Source: Pseudomonas sp. Gutcm_11s
GTDB taxonomy: Bacteria > Pseudomonadota > Gammaproteobacteria > Pseudomonadales > Pseudomonadaceae
Assembly (NCBI RefSeq): GCF_028649395.1
Contig: NZ_JAQSUW010000014.1
Location: 666,315-730,314, forward strand
Direction of reading: 5' to 3'
Length of the DNA: 64,000 bases
Part shown: piece after piece, positions 54,745 through 63,121 of the stretch
Position numbering within the stretch: the first letter of the stretch is position 1
How the letters are laid out: every line of letters starts with the position of its first letter
The notes under the pieces: generated by a model
Seen by the model: only the letters and a program-made list of their open reading frames with translations
Database searches by the model: none
What the model was told of the DNA's origin: nothing
Program-made: the position numbers and the translations under genes

Positions 54745-55403
54745 GCCGGCAGGCCCCGGCGCTCGGGCAGGTTGAGGGCCTCGCGCATGCCGCGCAGCAG
54801 CAACTCCGCAGGGTGCGCGCCGGATAGCGCCAGCTGCCCCTCGAAGACGAAGTGCGGCACGCTGCCCTGGCTCTGGGAGCTGCCGACGAAGGGACGGCCG
54901 TCGCGGTACAGCGCGCGCACCATCTCCTCGCGTGGGTAGCCGCAACCCTCGGCGATGGCCAGCAGGGTGTTGGCGTCCCCCAGATCCTCGGCGTACTGGA
55001 AGTGCGCGGCGAACAGACGTTCCAGCAGGCGGTCATGCTGCTCCGCCGTGCCCAGTTCGGCGGCATGGCGCAGCAGGCGATGGGCGTCCGCGGTATTGGG
55101 CATGCGCTCGATCCGCGAGAAATCGAAACTCAGCCCCACCGCCGCCGCGGCCTCCTGCACCTGGGCCTGGCGCAGGCGTACCGCCGTCTCGCTGCCCAGG
55201 CGCCGGATGTAGAACTCGTCGAACGGCTCGCCCTCGACCGGCAACTGCGGCAACAGCTGCACACCCTGCCAGTCGATACTCACCGCCTGCAGCGGCATCA
55301 CCTGCTGCAACTGCACCACGGCGCGCTTGAGCTGGCGTTTGCCGATCAGGCACCAGGGGCAGACGAAGTCGAAGGCCACGTCGATGCGTAGTGCCTGGTT
55401 CAC
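54741..55403 (-). CDS. DsbA-family (FrnE-like) thiol oxidoreductase
   Basis: 220-aa protein of the DsbA/2-hydroxychromene-carboxylate-isomerase fold: CPWC at residues 15-18 (FDFVCPWCLIGKRQLK), helical insertion with MPNTADAHRLLRHAAELG, and cis-Pro region SVPHFVFEGQLALSGA. No signal peptide, so a cytoplasmic FrnE-type thiol or isomerase enzyme. Its ATG overlaps the MFS stop codon (ATGA), and its own stop overlaps the next small ORF. Its substrate in the pathway is unknown. Confidence 0.9.
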   Translation of the reverse strand: MNQALRIDVAFDFVCPWCLIGKRQLKRAVVQLQQVMPLQAVSIDWQGVQLLPQLPVEGEPFDEFYIRRLGSETAVRLRQAQVQEAAAAVGLSFDFSRIERMPNTADAHRLLRHAAELGTAEQHDRLLERLFAAHFQYAEDLGDANTLLAIAEGCGYPREEMVRALYRDGRPFVGSSQSQGSVPHFVFEGQLALSGAHPAELLLRGMREALNLPERRGLPA

Positions 55404-56731
55404 GGCTGTGCCTCCAGCATGGCCTCGGCGGGCTCATCCTTGCCCTGCTCGCCACGTAGACGGGCGATGTCCTGCAGGTAGTGGCAGCGGGCGTAGAAGA
55501 ACACCGCGGCGGCGGCGATGCTCACCAGCGGTACCAGCTGGAAGGCGGTGTGCAGGCCGAACAGATCGGACAGCTTGCCGGTAATGAACGGCCCCGGCGC
55601 CAGCCCCAGCAGGTTGTTGGCCAGGGTCAGGGTAGCGAAGGCGGTGCCGTGCACCGAGTAGTGCGTCAGGTTGGCCACCATGGCGCCGGACGGGCCGGTG
55701 GTGCCGGCGGCGATCAGCATGCCGAGGGCGATCAGCAGCAGCTGCAGCGGCCCGGCCGACAGGGCGAAGGCCAGCGACAGCAGCAGGCAGCTGCCCAGGC
55801 AATAGGCGATGGCCAGGGCGATCTTGCGCTCCGGGGCGTTGCGGCACAGGCGGTCGCTGAGCATGCCGCAGAGGATCATGCCGGCGCCGCTGCACAGGAC
55901 GATGATGCCGGCCAGCGCACCAGCCTTGTCGGTGCCCATCTCGTAGTAGCGATTGAGGTAGCTGGGCATCCACACGATCACGGTGCCGCCGACAAACAGC
56001 TGCAGGCCGCTGCCGACATAGGCGGCGATCACCGAGCGGCTGCTGTACAGGGTGCGCAGCGGCCTGGCGGCCTTGTCCGCGGCCAGTCGCGCCGCATCGG
56101 CGAAGCGCTTGGGCGATACCCGCGCCTCCTTCACCACCAGCGGGTAGACCAGCGCCAGCAGCAGGCCGAACAGCGCCATGCCACCGAAGGACCAGCGCCA
56201 GCCCAGGTGCTGGGCGATGGCGCCGCCCAGGGCCATGCCCAGCACCGAGCCGAACATGCCACCGGCCATGAAGGCGCCGGTCAGGGTGGCGCGCATGTGC
56301 TTGGGAAATACCGAGAGCACCACGGCGATGCCGACGCTGCCGTAAGCCGCCTCGCCGACGCCGACCAGGAAGCGCGCGACGAACATGTGCTCGTACTTCT
56401 CGGCCAGGCCGCAACCAAGGGTCGCCAGGCTCCACAGGATGGCCATCAGGGTCAGGCTGCGCACCCGGCCGAAGCGGTCGGCAAGCAGCGACAGGGGGAA
56501 CGTCAGCAGGCCTACCATCAGTGCGACTATGCCGCTGAGCAGGCCCAGCTGGCTGTCGGACAGTGCCCACTCGCTCTTCAGCAGGGGGAACACGGCATTG
56601 AGCACCTGCCGCGACATGTAGTCGGAGATCAGCAGACCGAAAGTCAGGGCGAAGACCACCCAGGCGTAGCTGCGCGGAATGCCGGCCGAGGTATCGACCT
56701 CGTCGCTCGCGGGGCTGTGATGAAAGGCCAT
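55400..56731 (-). CDS. MFS transporter (ACS/hexuronate-like)
   Basis: Major facilitator with 12 predicted helices, 443 aa: LLISDYMSRQVLNAVFPLLKSEWALSDSQLGLLSG at helix 1-2, loop LADRFGRVRSLTLMAILWS (motif A), and a second half with SDRLCRNAPERK. This pattern is common in anion:cation symporters for aromatic and organic acids. Strong GAGGAGG before ATG 56731. Probably the uptake system for the substrate of the operon. A structured region (56789-56887) and a CA motif precede it. Confidence 0.9.
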   Translation of the reverse strand: MAFHHSPASDEVDTSAGIPRSYAWVVFALTFGLLISDYMSRQVLNAVFPLLKSEWALSDSQLGLLSGIVALMVGLLTFPLSLLADRFGRVRSLTLMAILWSLATLGCGLAEKYEHMFVARFLVGVGEAAYGSVGIAVVLSVFPKHMRATLTGAFMAGGMFGSVLGMALGGAIAQHLGWRWSFGGMALFGLLLALVYPLVVKEARVSPKRFADAARLAADKAARPLRTLYSSRSVIAAYVGSGLQLFVGGTVIVWMPSYLNRYYEMGTDKAGALAGIIVLCSGAGMILCGMLSDRLCRNAPERKIALAIAYCLGSCLLLSLAFALSAGPLQLLLIALGMLIAAGTTGPSGAMVANLTHYSVHGTAFATLTLANNLLGLAPGPFITGKLSDLFGLHTAFQLVPLVSIAAAAVFFYARCHYLQDIARLRGEQGKDEPAEAMLEAQP

Positions 56732-56756
56732 GCTGCCTCCTCGTTCTGTACTGCTA

Positions 56757-56767
56757 GTTATTGTTGT
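56757..56767 (-). promoter_or_regulatory. CA-type motif in MFS leader
   Basis: ACAACAATAAC on the minus strand, 26 bases upstream of the ATG, containing an exact AACAATAA. Inferred Crc/Hfq target. Confidence 0.55.
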
Positions 56768-56788
56768 AGGTCGTTTTCGACGACTCTC

Positions 56789-56887
56789 GGCAAAGACCTC
56801 CCGAGCAGCCCGGTGGGGCCGTCGTTGCTCCGCAGGTGGCGCGCCCGGATCGTGGCCGGTGCGCCGCCTGCGGCAGAGGTCTTTGCC
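56789..56887. repeat. nested inverted repeats between BKACE and MFS genes
   Basis: Outer arms GGCAAAGACCTC (56789-56800) and exact complement (56876-56887); inner arms CCGCAGGTGGCGC (56830-56842) and GCGCCGCCTGCGG (56861-56873), 12 of 13 complementary, with an 18-base loop. Together a two-tier hairpin of about 99 bases in the 219-base gap between BKACE and MFS. No T run after either strand, so not a simple terminator. Candidate structured RNA or intercistronic processing element. No coding. Confidence 0.65.
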
Positions 56888-56950
56888 CAACGTCCTCGCT
56901 GTACGCGGCACGGCGACCCCCGACCTGACCTGCGGGGGCCGCCGGCATCC

Positions 56951-58006
56951 TCAGCCGTGCTTGCGCAGGAAGCCCTGCTGACCGCCCTTCGGGTTCGGGG
57001 CGAAGCCGTTGGCGGCCAGGGTTTCTTCAACCGTGTCGTAGAACACGCCGATCTTGAGGATCTCGCGGGCTTCCTTGCCGTTGGCGACCGGGCGACCGAT
57101 CTCTTTGGCGATGCGCACCAGCTGCTCGATCTGCTCGACGGAAGTCATCTTGCGCGAGCGATCCTGGGTCCAGATGTTGTCCTCGATGCCGCAGCGCACG
57201 TGCAGGCCCATCGCCATGCCCATCACGTTGACCGGCAGGGTATTGAGCATGGTGCTCTCCACCGTGAGCATGGTTCCGTCGGGGATGGCGCGCAGGAAGT
57301 TGGCCATGCTGTAGATATGCGGCTGGTCCATGCCGCCGCCGATCGCCACCCAGTTGCACACCAGCGGACCCTTGTAGACGCCGCGACGGATCAGGCGCTC
57401 GACCGACTCGTAGCTGTTGATGTTGTAGAACTGGAAGGCGCTCTGGATGCCGGCGGCGCTCAGGCGCTTGACGTGTTCCTCGATGAAGCCCGGGCCGGAC
57501 GGCACGATCATCTCGCGGTAGGCCTCGTAGGTATCGCTGCCCATGGAGGTGCCCGTGTAGTCGCGCACATCCATCTGCTCGATGACGTTCATCTGCGTGG
57601 TGTTGACCGTCACCGTGACCTGGTCGGGCTTGGGGTCGAGCTCGGCGAGCATGTGCCGGGTGTCGTCGTGCAGCCACTTCGCCGCCGCGCCGTCTTCCGG
57701 CGGCGCGAAGGAGATGGAGCCGCCGACCTGGATGATCATGTCCGGCACCGCCTCGCGCACGCCGGCGATCAGCTCGTTGAACTTGGACAGGCGCTTGGAG
57801 CCCTTGCCGTCCAGCTCCCGCACGTGCAGGTGCAGTACGGCGGCGCCGGCCTCGTAGCAGTCGACGGCCTTCTGGATCTGCTCTTCCATGGTCACCGGAA
57901 TGTCTTCCGGATAGTCCGAGGGGAACCATTCGGGGCCGTAAGGGGCCGCGGTGATGACGAGCTTGTCCTGGTTTTCAGGGAAGAGAGAACCGTCGAGGAA
58001 GTTCAT
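56951..58006 (-). CDS. BKACE (DUF849) beta-keto acid cleavage enzyme
   Basis: 351-aa member of the beta-keto acid cleavage enzyme family, which condenses a 3-keto acid with acetyl-CoA to give acetoacetate and a new acyl-CoA. TIM-barrel with the metal motif AAVLHLHVRELDG (His-x-His, about residues 56-68), IIQVGGSISF, NTTQMNVIEQ, and AIGGGMDQPHIYSMANFLRA. Substrate specificity in BKACE depends on few residues and cannot be read safely. Sequence context with a CoA transferase is typical (as in carnitine breakdown). ATG 58006, leader with AATAAATA near-motif. Confidence 0.88.
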   Translation of the reverse strand: MNFLDGSLFPENQDKLVITAAPYGPEWFPSDYPEDIPVTMEEQIQKAVDCYEAGAAVLHLHVRELDGKGSKRLSKFNELIAGVREAVPDMIIQVGGSISFAPPEDGAAAKWLHDDTRHMLAELDPKPDQVTVTVNTTQMNVIEQMDVRDYTGTSMGSDTYEAYREMIVPSGPGFIEEHVKRLSAAGIQSAFQFYNINSYESVERLIRRGVYKGPLVCNWVAIGGGMDQPHIYSMANFLRAIPDGTMLTVESTMLNTLPVNVMGMAMGLHVRCGIEDNIWTQDRSRKMTSVEQIEQLVRIAKEIGRPVANGKEAREILKIGVFYDTVEETLAANGFAPNPKGGQQGFLRKHG

Positions 58007-58058
58007 GCCTGTTGCCTCAGATATTTATTAGTAGATGGCGCGAATGGGATGTTTCGAC

Positions 58059-58907
58059 TCAGTAGGTCTTGTCGCCGATGATGCCGGCGCGCTCCATCTT
58101 GCGATGGCACGGCGGGTAGTCCATGACGGCGTAGTGCTGGGTGCTGCGGTTGTCCCAGATCGCCACGCTGTTGGGCTTCCAGCGCCAGCGCACCTGGTAC
58201 TCCGGGATGTAGGCCTGGCTGACCAGATAGCGCAGCAGGTCGCTGCCGCCCATGCTGTAGTCCTGGCCGTAGCGCACATGCTCGGGGGTGTGGAAGTTGG
58301 TCAGGTGGGTGGCGAAGGCGTTGACGAACAGCACCTTCTCGCCGGTTTCCGGATGAATGCGCACCACCGGGTGCTCGGCATCCGGGAACTGCGCCTTCAG
58401 CGCCAGGCGCTTCTCGATCGGCATGGCCGCGCCGAAGCTGGCCTCGATGCTGTGGCGCGCGCGCAGGCCGGCGATGCGTTGCTTCACCTCTTCCGGCAAA
58501 CGCTCATAAGCCAGCGCCATGTTCGCCCACATGGTGTCACCGCCCACTGGCGGGCATTCCACGCAGCGCAGCACGCAACCCATAGGCGGCGCCTCGCGCC
58601 AGGTGGCGTCGGTGTGCCAGGCGTTCTCGTAGCGGTCGTTGGGCACTTCCGGCGATTTGTAGATGCGCACCAGGCCCGGATGCTCCGGGTCGCTGCCGGC
58701 TACCGGGTGGTCTTCCAGCTCGCCGAAGCGGCGGGCAAAGGCCACGTGCTCGGCACGGCTGATGTCCTGGTCACGCAGGAACAGCACCTTGTGCTTGAGC
58801 AGCAGCGCCTTGATCTCGGCGAACAGGCCGTCGTCGCGGGAGGCATCGCCCAGGTTGACGCCGCTCAGCTCGGCGCCGATGGCGCAGGTCAGTTGTTCGA
58901 CTCGCAT
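58059..58907 (-). CDS. TauD/TfdA-type 2-oxoglutarate dioxygenase
   Basis: 282-aa Fe(II)/2-oxoglutarate dioxygenase. Iron ligands: WHTDATWREAPP (His, Asp at about 96-98) and the distal His in RSTQHYAVMDYPP; the 2OG-binding Arg follows in HRKMERAGIIG. Family members hydroxylate taurine, alkyl sulfates and sulfonates, 2,4-D, carnitine precursors and others, releasing sulfite, sulfate or an aldehyde. Given YeiH in the same operon, a sulfur leaving group is possible; a hydroxylation of a nitrogen or ether compound is equally open. Confidence 0.92.
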   Translation of the reverse strand: MRVEQLTCAIGAELSGVNLGDASRDDGLFAEIKALLLKHKVLFLRDQDISRAEHVAFARRFGELEDHPVAGSDPEHPGLVRIYKSPEVPNDRYENAWHTDATWREAPPMGCVLRCVECPPVGGDTMWANMALAYERLPEEVKQRIAGLRARHSIEASFGAAMPIEKRLALKAQFPDAEHPVVRIHPETGEKVLFVNAFATHLTNFHTPEHVRYGQDYSMGGSDLLRYLVSQAYIPEYQVRWRWKPNSVAIWDNRSTQHYAVMDYPPCHRKMERAGIIGDKTY

Positions 58908-58917
58908 GACGGCCTCC

Positions 58918-59898
58918 TCAGATGATGAAGATCGACGAACCAGTGGTCTTGCGCGACTCCAGGTCGCGGTGTGCCTGCACCGCGTCCTGCAGGGCGTAGT
59001 GCTGGTTGATCTCGATGCGGATCAGGCCGCTGCCGACCAGACCGAACAGCTCCTCTGCCAGCGCGGCCTTCTCCTGTGGCTCGGCGATGTAGTCGGCCAG
59101 CGCCGGGCGGGTCATGTACAACGAGCCCTTCATCGCCAGCAGTTGCGGGTCGAACGGCGGGATGGTGCCGGAGGCGGTACCGACGCAGACCAGCAGGCCA
59201 CGGCGCTTGAGCGAGTCCAGCGAACCCATGAAGGTGTCCTTGCCGACGCTGTCGAACACCACGTCGACGCCACGCCCACCGGTGAGCTGGCGTACGCGCT
59301 GGGCGACGTCCTCGTGGCTGTAGTCGATCACGTGGTCACAGCCGTGGGCACGCGCCACCTCGGCCTTGGCCACGCTGGACACGGTGCCGATCACGGTCAG
59401 GCCGAGCAGCTTGGCCCACTGCGAGACGATCAGGCCGACGCCGCCGGCGGCAGCGTGCAGCAGGATGCTGTCGCCCTCACGGAAGGCATGGATCTTCTTC
59501 ATCAGATAGGCCGAGGTCAGGCCGCGCATGGTCATCGCCGCGGCGGTCTCGAAGGCGATGGTCTCGGGCAGCTTGATCAGCGGCGCGGCCGGAATCAGGC
59601 GCTCGGTGCTGTAGGCGCCGAGGGTGTTGATGAAGCCGGTGTAGGTGACCCGGTCACCCACCGCCACGTTGTTCACCCCCTCGCCCAGCGCCACCACCAC
59701 GCCGGCCGCCTCCACGCCGATGCCATTGGGCAGCGGGATCGGGTAGGTACCGTTGCGGAAGTAGGTGTCGGCGTAGTTCAGGCCCACGGCGACGTGGCGA
59801 ATGCGTACCTGGCCCGGGCCGGGGTCGCCGACCTCGACGTCCTCGTAGCGCAGTACTTCCGGACCCCCGGCTTCATAAAAACGGACGGCTTTGGCCAT
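58918..59898 (-). CDS. zinc-independent quinone oxidoreductase (MDR)
   Basis: 326-aa NADPH-dependent medium-chain reductase of the quinone oxidoreductase class: VEVGDPGPGQVRIRHVAVGLNYADTYFRNGTY at the start, coenzyme motif HAAAGGVGLIVSQWAKLLG, no zinc ligands. First gene of the long operon, transcribed from the promoter with the tandem element (59969-60007). Leader with CTAATAACAAG (CA motif) and GGAG. Role in the pathway not evident; possibly reduces an enone intermediate. Confidence 0.9.
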   Translation of the reverse strand: MAKAVRFYEAGGPEVLRYEDVEVGDPGPGQVRIRHVAVGLNYADTYFRNGTYPIPLPNGIGVEAAGVVVALGEGVNNVAVGDRVTYTGFINTLGAYSTERLIPAAPLIKLPETIAFETAAAMTMRGLTSAYLMKKIHAFREGDSILLHAAAGGVGLIVSQWAKLLGLTVIGTVSSVAKAEVARAHGCDHVIDYSHEDVAQRVRQLTGGRGVDVVFDSVGKDTFMGSLDSLKRRGLLVCVGTASGTIPPFDPQLLAMKGSLYMTRPALADYIAEPQEKAALAEELFGLVGSGLIRIEINQHYALQDAVQAHRDLESRKTTGSSIFII

Positions 59899-59912
59899 GC
59901 CTGTTCTCCAGT

Positions 59913-59922
59913 CTTGTTATTA
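59913..59922 (-). promoter_or_regulatory. CA-type motif in quinone oxidoreductase leader
   Basis: Minus-strand TAATAACAAG, containing an exact AATAACAA, 15 bases before the ATG (59898), next to the Shine-Dalgarno. Confidence 0.6.
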
Positions 59923-59943
59923 GCCACCAATAGCGTGGATCGG

Positions 59944-59949
59944 ACTGTA
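59944..59949 (-). promoter_or_regulatory. putative -10 hexamer TACAGT, catabolic operon
   Basis: TACAGT on the minus strand, 19 bases downstream of the tandem element, matching the layout at 50017-50022 (TACTGT, 20 bases). Predicted start near 59937. Confidence 0.5.
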
Positions 59950-59968
59950 AAACCGGCCTCCGCGGGGT

Positions 59969-60007
59969 GCTTCTCATCGCACGACAGGGGCTTTTCATTT
60001 CATGACA
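59969..60007 (-). promoter_or_regulatory. tandem AraC-type operator, catabolic operon
   Basis: Half-sites GCTTCTCATCGCACGACA (59969-59986) and GCTTTTCATTTCATGACA (59990-60007), 14 of 18 identical to each other, 3 bases apart (21 bp centre to centre). The same arrangement stands before the RBBP9 operon (50043-50081), and the 16-mer TTTTCATTTCATGACA recurs at 50159-50174. It is 71 bases upstream of the quinone oxidoreductase start. Proposed site for the AraC protein encoded at 50257. Confidence 0.7.
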
Positions 60008-60077
60008 TAGCGAAGCGTGGCGACCCTCGACTTACCCTGCTAGCCTGCTGGGAGCGAGCAGATATCAGGGGGCTGGG

Positions 60078-60473
60078 ATGCTGGACTACGTCGCGTTGGG
60101 GATTTTGATTTTCGTTGGCATAACACTGTTCTACGGGGTGATCGCGATCCACGACATCCCTTACGAGATAGCGGTACACCGCAAGCATCCACAACAGGAT
60201 GCGATTCACGTGGCGGGCTGGATCAGCCTGTTCACCCTGCATGCCATCTGGCCGTTCCTGTGGATCTGGGCGACCCTCTACCGCGAGGATCGTGGCTGGG
60301 GCTTTTCCAGCACGGCACAGGCCGCCGCAGCGGCGGACGACCCGCGATTACAGGCACTGGAGCAACAGCTCGGCGAGATGCAGATACGCCTGGCCGCGCT
60401 GGAAACGCCTACGTCACCACCACCGATCGAAACGACGCCGGCAGCGCCAGAACTGCCGCGGCAGGAGGGCTGA
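60078..60473 (+). CDS. DUF3302 (YiaW-like) membrane protein
   Basis: 131-aa protein with two membrane helices (YVALGILIFVGITLFYGVIAIH and VAGWISLFTLHAIWPFLWIWATLY), IPYEIAVHRKHPQQDAIHV between, and a C-terminal Ala/Pro/Thr-rich tail. Matches YiaW/DUF3302, usually paired with a YiaV-type HlyD protein. The HlyD gene begins 3 bases after its stop, with the Shine-Dalgarno GGAGGG inside its last codons. The 179-base gap upstream contains the operator of the divergent catabolic operon. Confidence 0.82.
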   Translation: MLDYVALGILIFVGITLFYGVIAIHDIPYEIAVHRKHPQQDAIHVAGWISLFTLHAIWPFLWIWATLYREDRGWGFSSTAQAAAAADDPRLQALEQQLGEMQIRLAALETPTSPPPIETTPAAPELPRQEG

Positions 60474-60476
60474 GCC

Positions 60477-61436
60477 ATGGATCTATTGCTCATCCTCACC
60501 TACACCGCCATCTGCGTTGCCATCTTCAAGATCTTCAAGATCCCGCTGAACAAGTGGACGGTGCCGACCGCCGTACTCGGTGGCGTGGTGATCATCGGCG
60601 CGCTGATCTTCACCATGAACTACAACCACCCCTACTCCGAGGTGTCGCGTAGCTACTTCGTCAGCACGCCGATAGTGCCGGCCGTGAGCGGCATGGTGAT
60701 CGAGGTGCCGGTCAAGGGGCACCAGATGCTGAACAAGGGCGATGTGCTGTTCCGCCTCGACCCGACGCCTTTCGAGAGCAAGGTCAAGTCGCTCAAGGCG
60801 CAACTGGTCTCGGCCCGTGCTGATCAGTCCCGTGCCTCCGAGCTGGCTCGGCGCAACGTCGGCAACCGCCGCGACGTCGACCTGACCACCGCTCGGGTGG
60901 AAGACCTGCAGGCGCAGATCATCGGCGCCCAGTACGACCTGGACAGCACGGTGGTCCGTGCGCCTTCGCGCGGCTACGTAACCCAGGTATCGCTGCGCCC
61001 GGGCATTCGCGCGGTGCGGATGCCGCTGCGCCCGGCCATGGTCTTCGTGCCGTTCGAGGACTACTCCTACGTCGCCTGGATGCGCCAGAACAGCCAGCTG
61101 CGCCTGACCCTGGGCGATGAGGCGGAGATCGCCTTCGACGGTATCCCCGGCGAGGTGTTCAAGGCCAAGGTGAAGATGGTGCTGCCAGTGATCGCCGAGG
61201 GCCAGGTACAGCCCAGCGGAAACCTGATCGGCTTTACCGGCTCGCCGCCGGCCGGGCGCGTCCCGGTAGTGCTGGAAGTCATCGACCCCAGGTTCGACGA
61301 GTACCGCGGGCTTATGCCCGGCGGTGCCTATGGCCAGGCGGCGCTGTATTCCGAGCACTTCCACCACGTCGCGATCATGCGCAAGATTCTGCTGCGCATG
61401 TCGTCGTGGATGAACTACTTCTTCCCCTTCCATTGA
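60477..61436 (+). CDS. HlyD-type membrane-fusion protein (YiaV-like)
   Basis: 319-aa inner-membrane anchored protein: two short helices (residues 5-25 and 30-47), periplasmic biotinyl/lipoyl-like motif VSGMVIEVPVKGHQMLNKGDVLFRLDPTPFESK, a coiled-coil hairpin (about 95-145), second lipoyl half and beta-barrel RAPSRGYVTQVSLRPGIRAV. No partner ABC or MFS pump is next to it; with the DUF3302 protein it forms the YiaWV-type pair of unknown export function. Followed by PPK2 after 12 bases. Confidence 0.9.
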   Translation: MDLLLILTYTAICVAIFKIFKIPLNKWTVPTAVLGGVVIIGALIFTMNYNHPYSEVSRSYFVSTPIVPAVSGMVIEVPVKGHQMLNKGDVLFRLDPTPFESKVKSLKAQLVSARADQSRASELARRNVGNRRDVDLTTARVEDLQAQIIGAQYDLDSTVVRAPSRGYVTQVSLRPGIRAVRMPLRPAMVFVPFEDYSYVAWMRQNSQLRLTLGDEAEIAFDGIPGEVFKAKVKMVLPVIAEGQVQPSGNLIGFTGSPPAGRVPVVLEVIDPRFDEYRGLMPGGAYGQAALYSEHFHHVAIMRKILLRMSSWMNYFFPFH

Positions 61437-61448
61437 TGGAATACGGAA

Positions 61449-62258
61449 ATGCCTAAAAAGAAGGAAAAGCAGCCGGTTACCGAACCCCTCAAGCGCAAGG
61501 TCTACGAGGACGAACTCAAGCATCTGCACGTGGAGCTGGTGAAGCTGCAGCAGTGGGTGGTGGCCAAGGGGCTCAAGGTCTGCGTCATCTTCGAGGGGCG
61601 CGATGGTGCCGGCAAGGGCGGCACCATCAAGGCCATCACCGAGCGGGTCAGCCCGCGGGTATTTCGCGTGGTAGCGCTGCCGGCGCCGACCGAGCGGGAG
61701 AAGACCCAGATGTACGCCCAGCGCTATCTGCAGCATCTGCCGGCGGCCGGTGAAGTGGTGATCTTCGACCGCAGTTGGTACAACCGCGCCGGCGTCGAGC
61801 GAGTCATGGGCTTCTGCAGCGAGGAGCAGAGCCACAAGTTCCTTCAGGTGATCCCTCTTTTCGAGAAGATGATGGTCGAGTCCGGCATCATCCTCATCAA
61901 GTACTGGCTGGAAGTCAGCGCCGAAGAACAACAGCGCAGGCTGGAGGATCGCATCACCGACGGCCGCAAGATCTGGAAGCTGTCGCCGATGGACCTCAAG
62001 TCGTTCGGCCGCTGGGACGACTACACCCGCGCCCGCGACGATATGTTCGCCGCCTCCGACTCCGCCTGGGCCCCGTGGTACATGGCCCACTCCGAGGACA
62101 AGCGGCGTGTGCGGCTGAACATCATCAGCCACCTGCTCAGCCAGATTCCCTACGAGGACCTGACCAAGGACAGCAAGATCGAGCTGCCCAAGCGCGGCAA
62201 GATCGGCCGTTACAAGAGCCCGCACTACCCGTTCCGGCTGGTCGAAGAGCGCTTCTAG
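61449..62258 (+). CDS. ppk2: polyphosphate kinase 2 (PPK2)
   Basis: 269-aa enzyme that uses inorganic polyphosphate to phosphorylate nucleotides (GDP or AMP/ADP, class dependent) and can run in reverse. Walker A FEGRDGAGKGGTIK, Walker B FDRSWYNRAGVERVMG, lid helix motif RWDDYTRARDDMFAASD and PWY at the end. Single-domain size matches class I PPK2. Stop codon is followed immediately by the GTG of the CHAD gene. Confidence 0.93.
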   Translation: MPKKKEKQPVTEPLKRKVYEDELKHLHVELVKLQQWVVAKGLKVCVIFEGRDGAGKGGTIKAITERVSPRVFRVVALPAPTEREKTQMYAQRYLQHLPAAGEVVIFDRSWYNRAGVERVMGFCSEEQSHKFLQVIPLFEKMMVESGIILIKYWLEVSAEEQQRRLEDRITDGRKIWKLSPMDLKSFGRWDDYTRARDDMFAASDSAWAPWYMAHSEDKRRVRLNIISHLLSQIPYEDLTKDSKIELPKRGKIGRYKSPHYPFRLVEERF

Positions 62259-63056
62259 GTGTCCCGCCTGGTCGACTCGCTGGTTGCCTCGCTCATCACG
62301 CAACAGGTTGCCATGCTGCACGCCGGCCTGCGCCTCGAGGCCGGCAGCGACGACGAAGCGCTGCACGACCTGCGCATCGGCGTGCGCCGCCTGCGCAGCC
62401 TGCTCACGCCGCTGCGCCGGGCCGCCGATTTGCCGCCCTTGTACGAGGCCGCCGCCGCACTCGGCACGCTCAGCGCCCCGGTGCGAGACCTGGAGGTGCT
62501 GGCCGCCGAACTCGAAGAGCGCGGCTATGCCGAACTGGCCAGCGTTCGCCGCGAACACCTGGCAGACCGCTATGCCGCCATTCTCGACAGCCACGAACTG
62601 CAGCGCCTGCTGGCCCTGCTCGACGCCTGGCCCGGCGAGCTGCGGGACGCCCAGCGGGATGGCGAACTGCGCCGCCTGAAGGCACGGATTCAGCGCCATC
62701 TGCACAAGCAGGCAAAGCGCCTGGCCAGCGCCCTCGCCACGCCAGGCTATGACCGCCACCGCCTGCGCCTGCTGGTCAAACGCGTGCGCTACGCCGCCGA
62801 GACCTATCCGCAGCTATCCGACCTGTCCAAGCGCAGCCTCGCATCACTCAGGGCCACCCAGTCGGCCCTGGGCGATTGGCACGACCACTTCCAGTGGTGC
62901 GCGCGCATCGCCCACGAGCCCGATCTGGAGCCCCTGCGTGCACACTGGCAACAGTGTGCGGAAGCGGCACTGGCCACAGCGGAAAAGACCCTGAAGGATC
63001 TGAGCAAGGCACTGAAGAAGGACGGCTATACATCCCGAGTGCTCTCGCCCAGCTGA
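62259..63056 (+). CDS. CHAD-domain polyphosphate-binding protein
   Basis: 265-aa helical protein whose two CHAD repeats carry the conserved LHDLRIGVRRLRSLLTPLRRA (residues about 35-55) and LHDLRKxxKRxRY-like RLRLLVKRVRYAAET patterns with basic residues and histidines; CHAD domains bind polyphosphate and localise to granules. The GTG at 62259 directly follows the PPK2 stop, so the two are co-translated; together they handle polyphosphate. Enzymatic function not predicted. Confidence 0.88.
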   Translation: MSRLVDSLVASLITQQVAMLHAGLRLEAGSDDEALHDLRIGVRRLRSLLTPLRRAADLPPLYEAAAALGTLSAPVRDLEVLAAELEERGYAELASVRREHLADRYAAILDSHELQRLLALLDAWPGELRDAQRDGELRRLKARIQRHLHKQAKRLASALATPGYDRHRLRLLVKRVRYAAETYPQLSDLSKRSLASLRATQSALGDWHDHFQWCARIAHEPDLEPLRAHWQQCAEAALATAEKTLKDLSKALKKDGYTSRVLSPS

Positions 63057-63121
63057 CCTATGCTTGGCTGAGCGCGGCGGCAGCCGCCTCAGGTTCGCGC
63101 ATCTGCGCAAGGAGGAACGCC

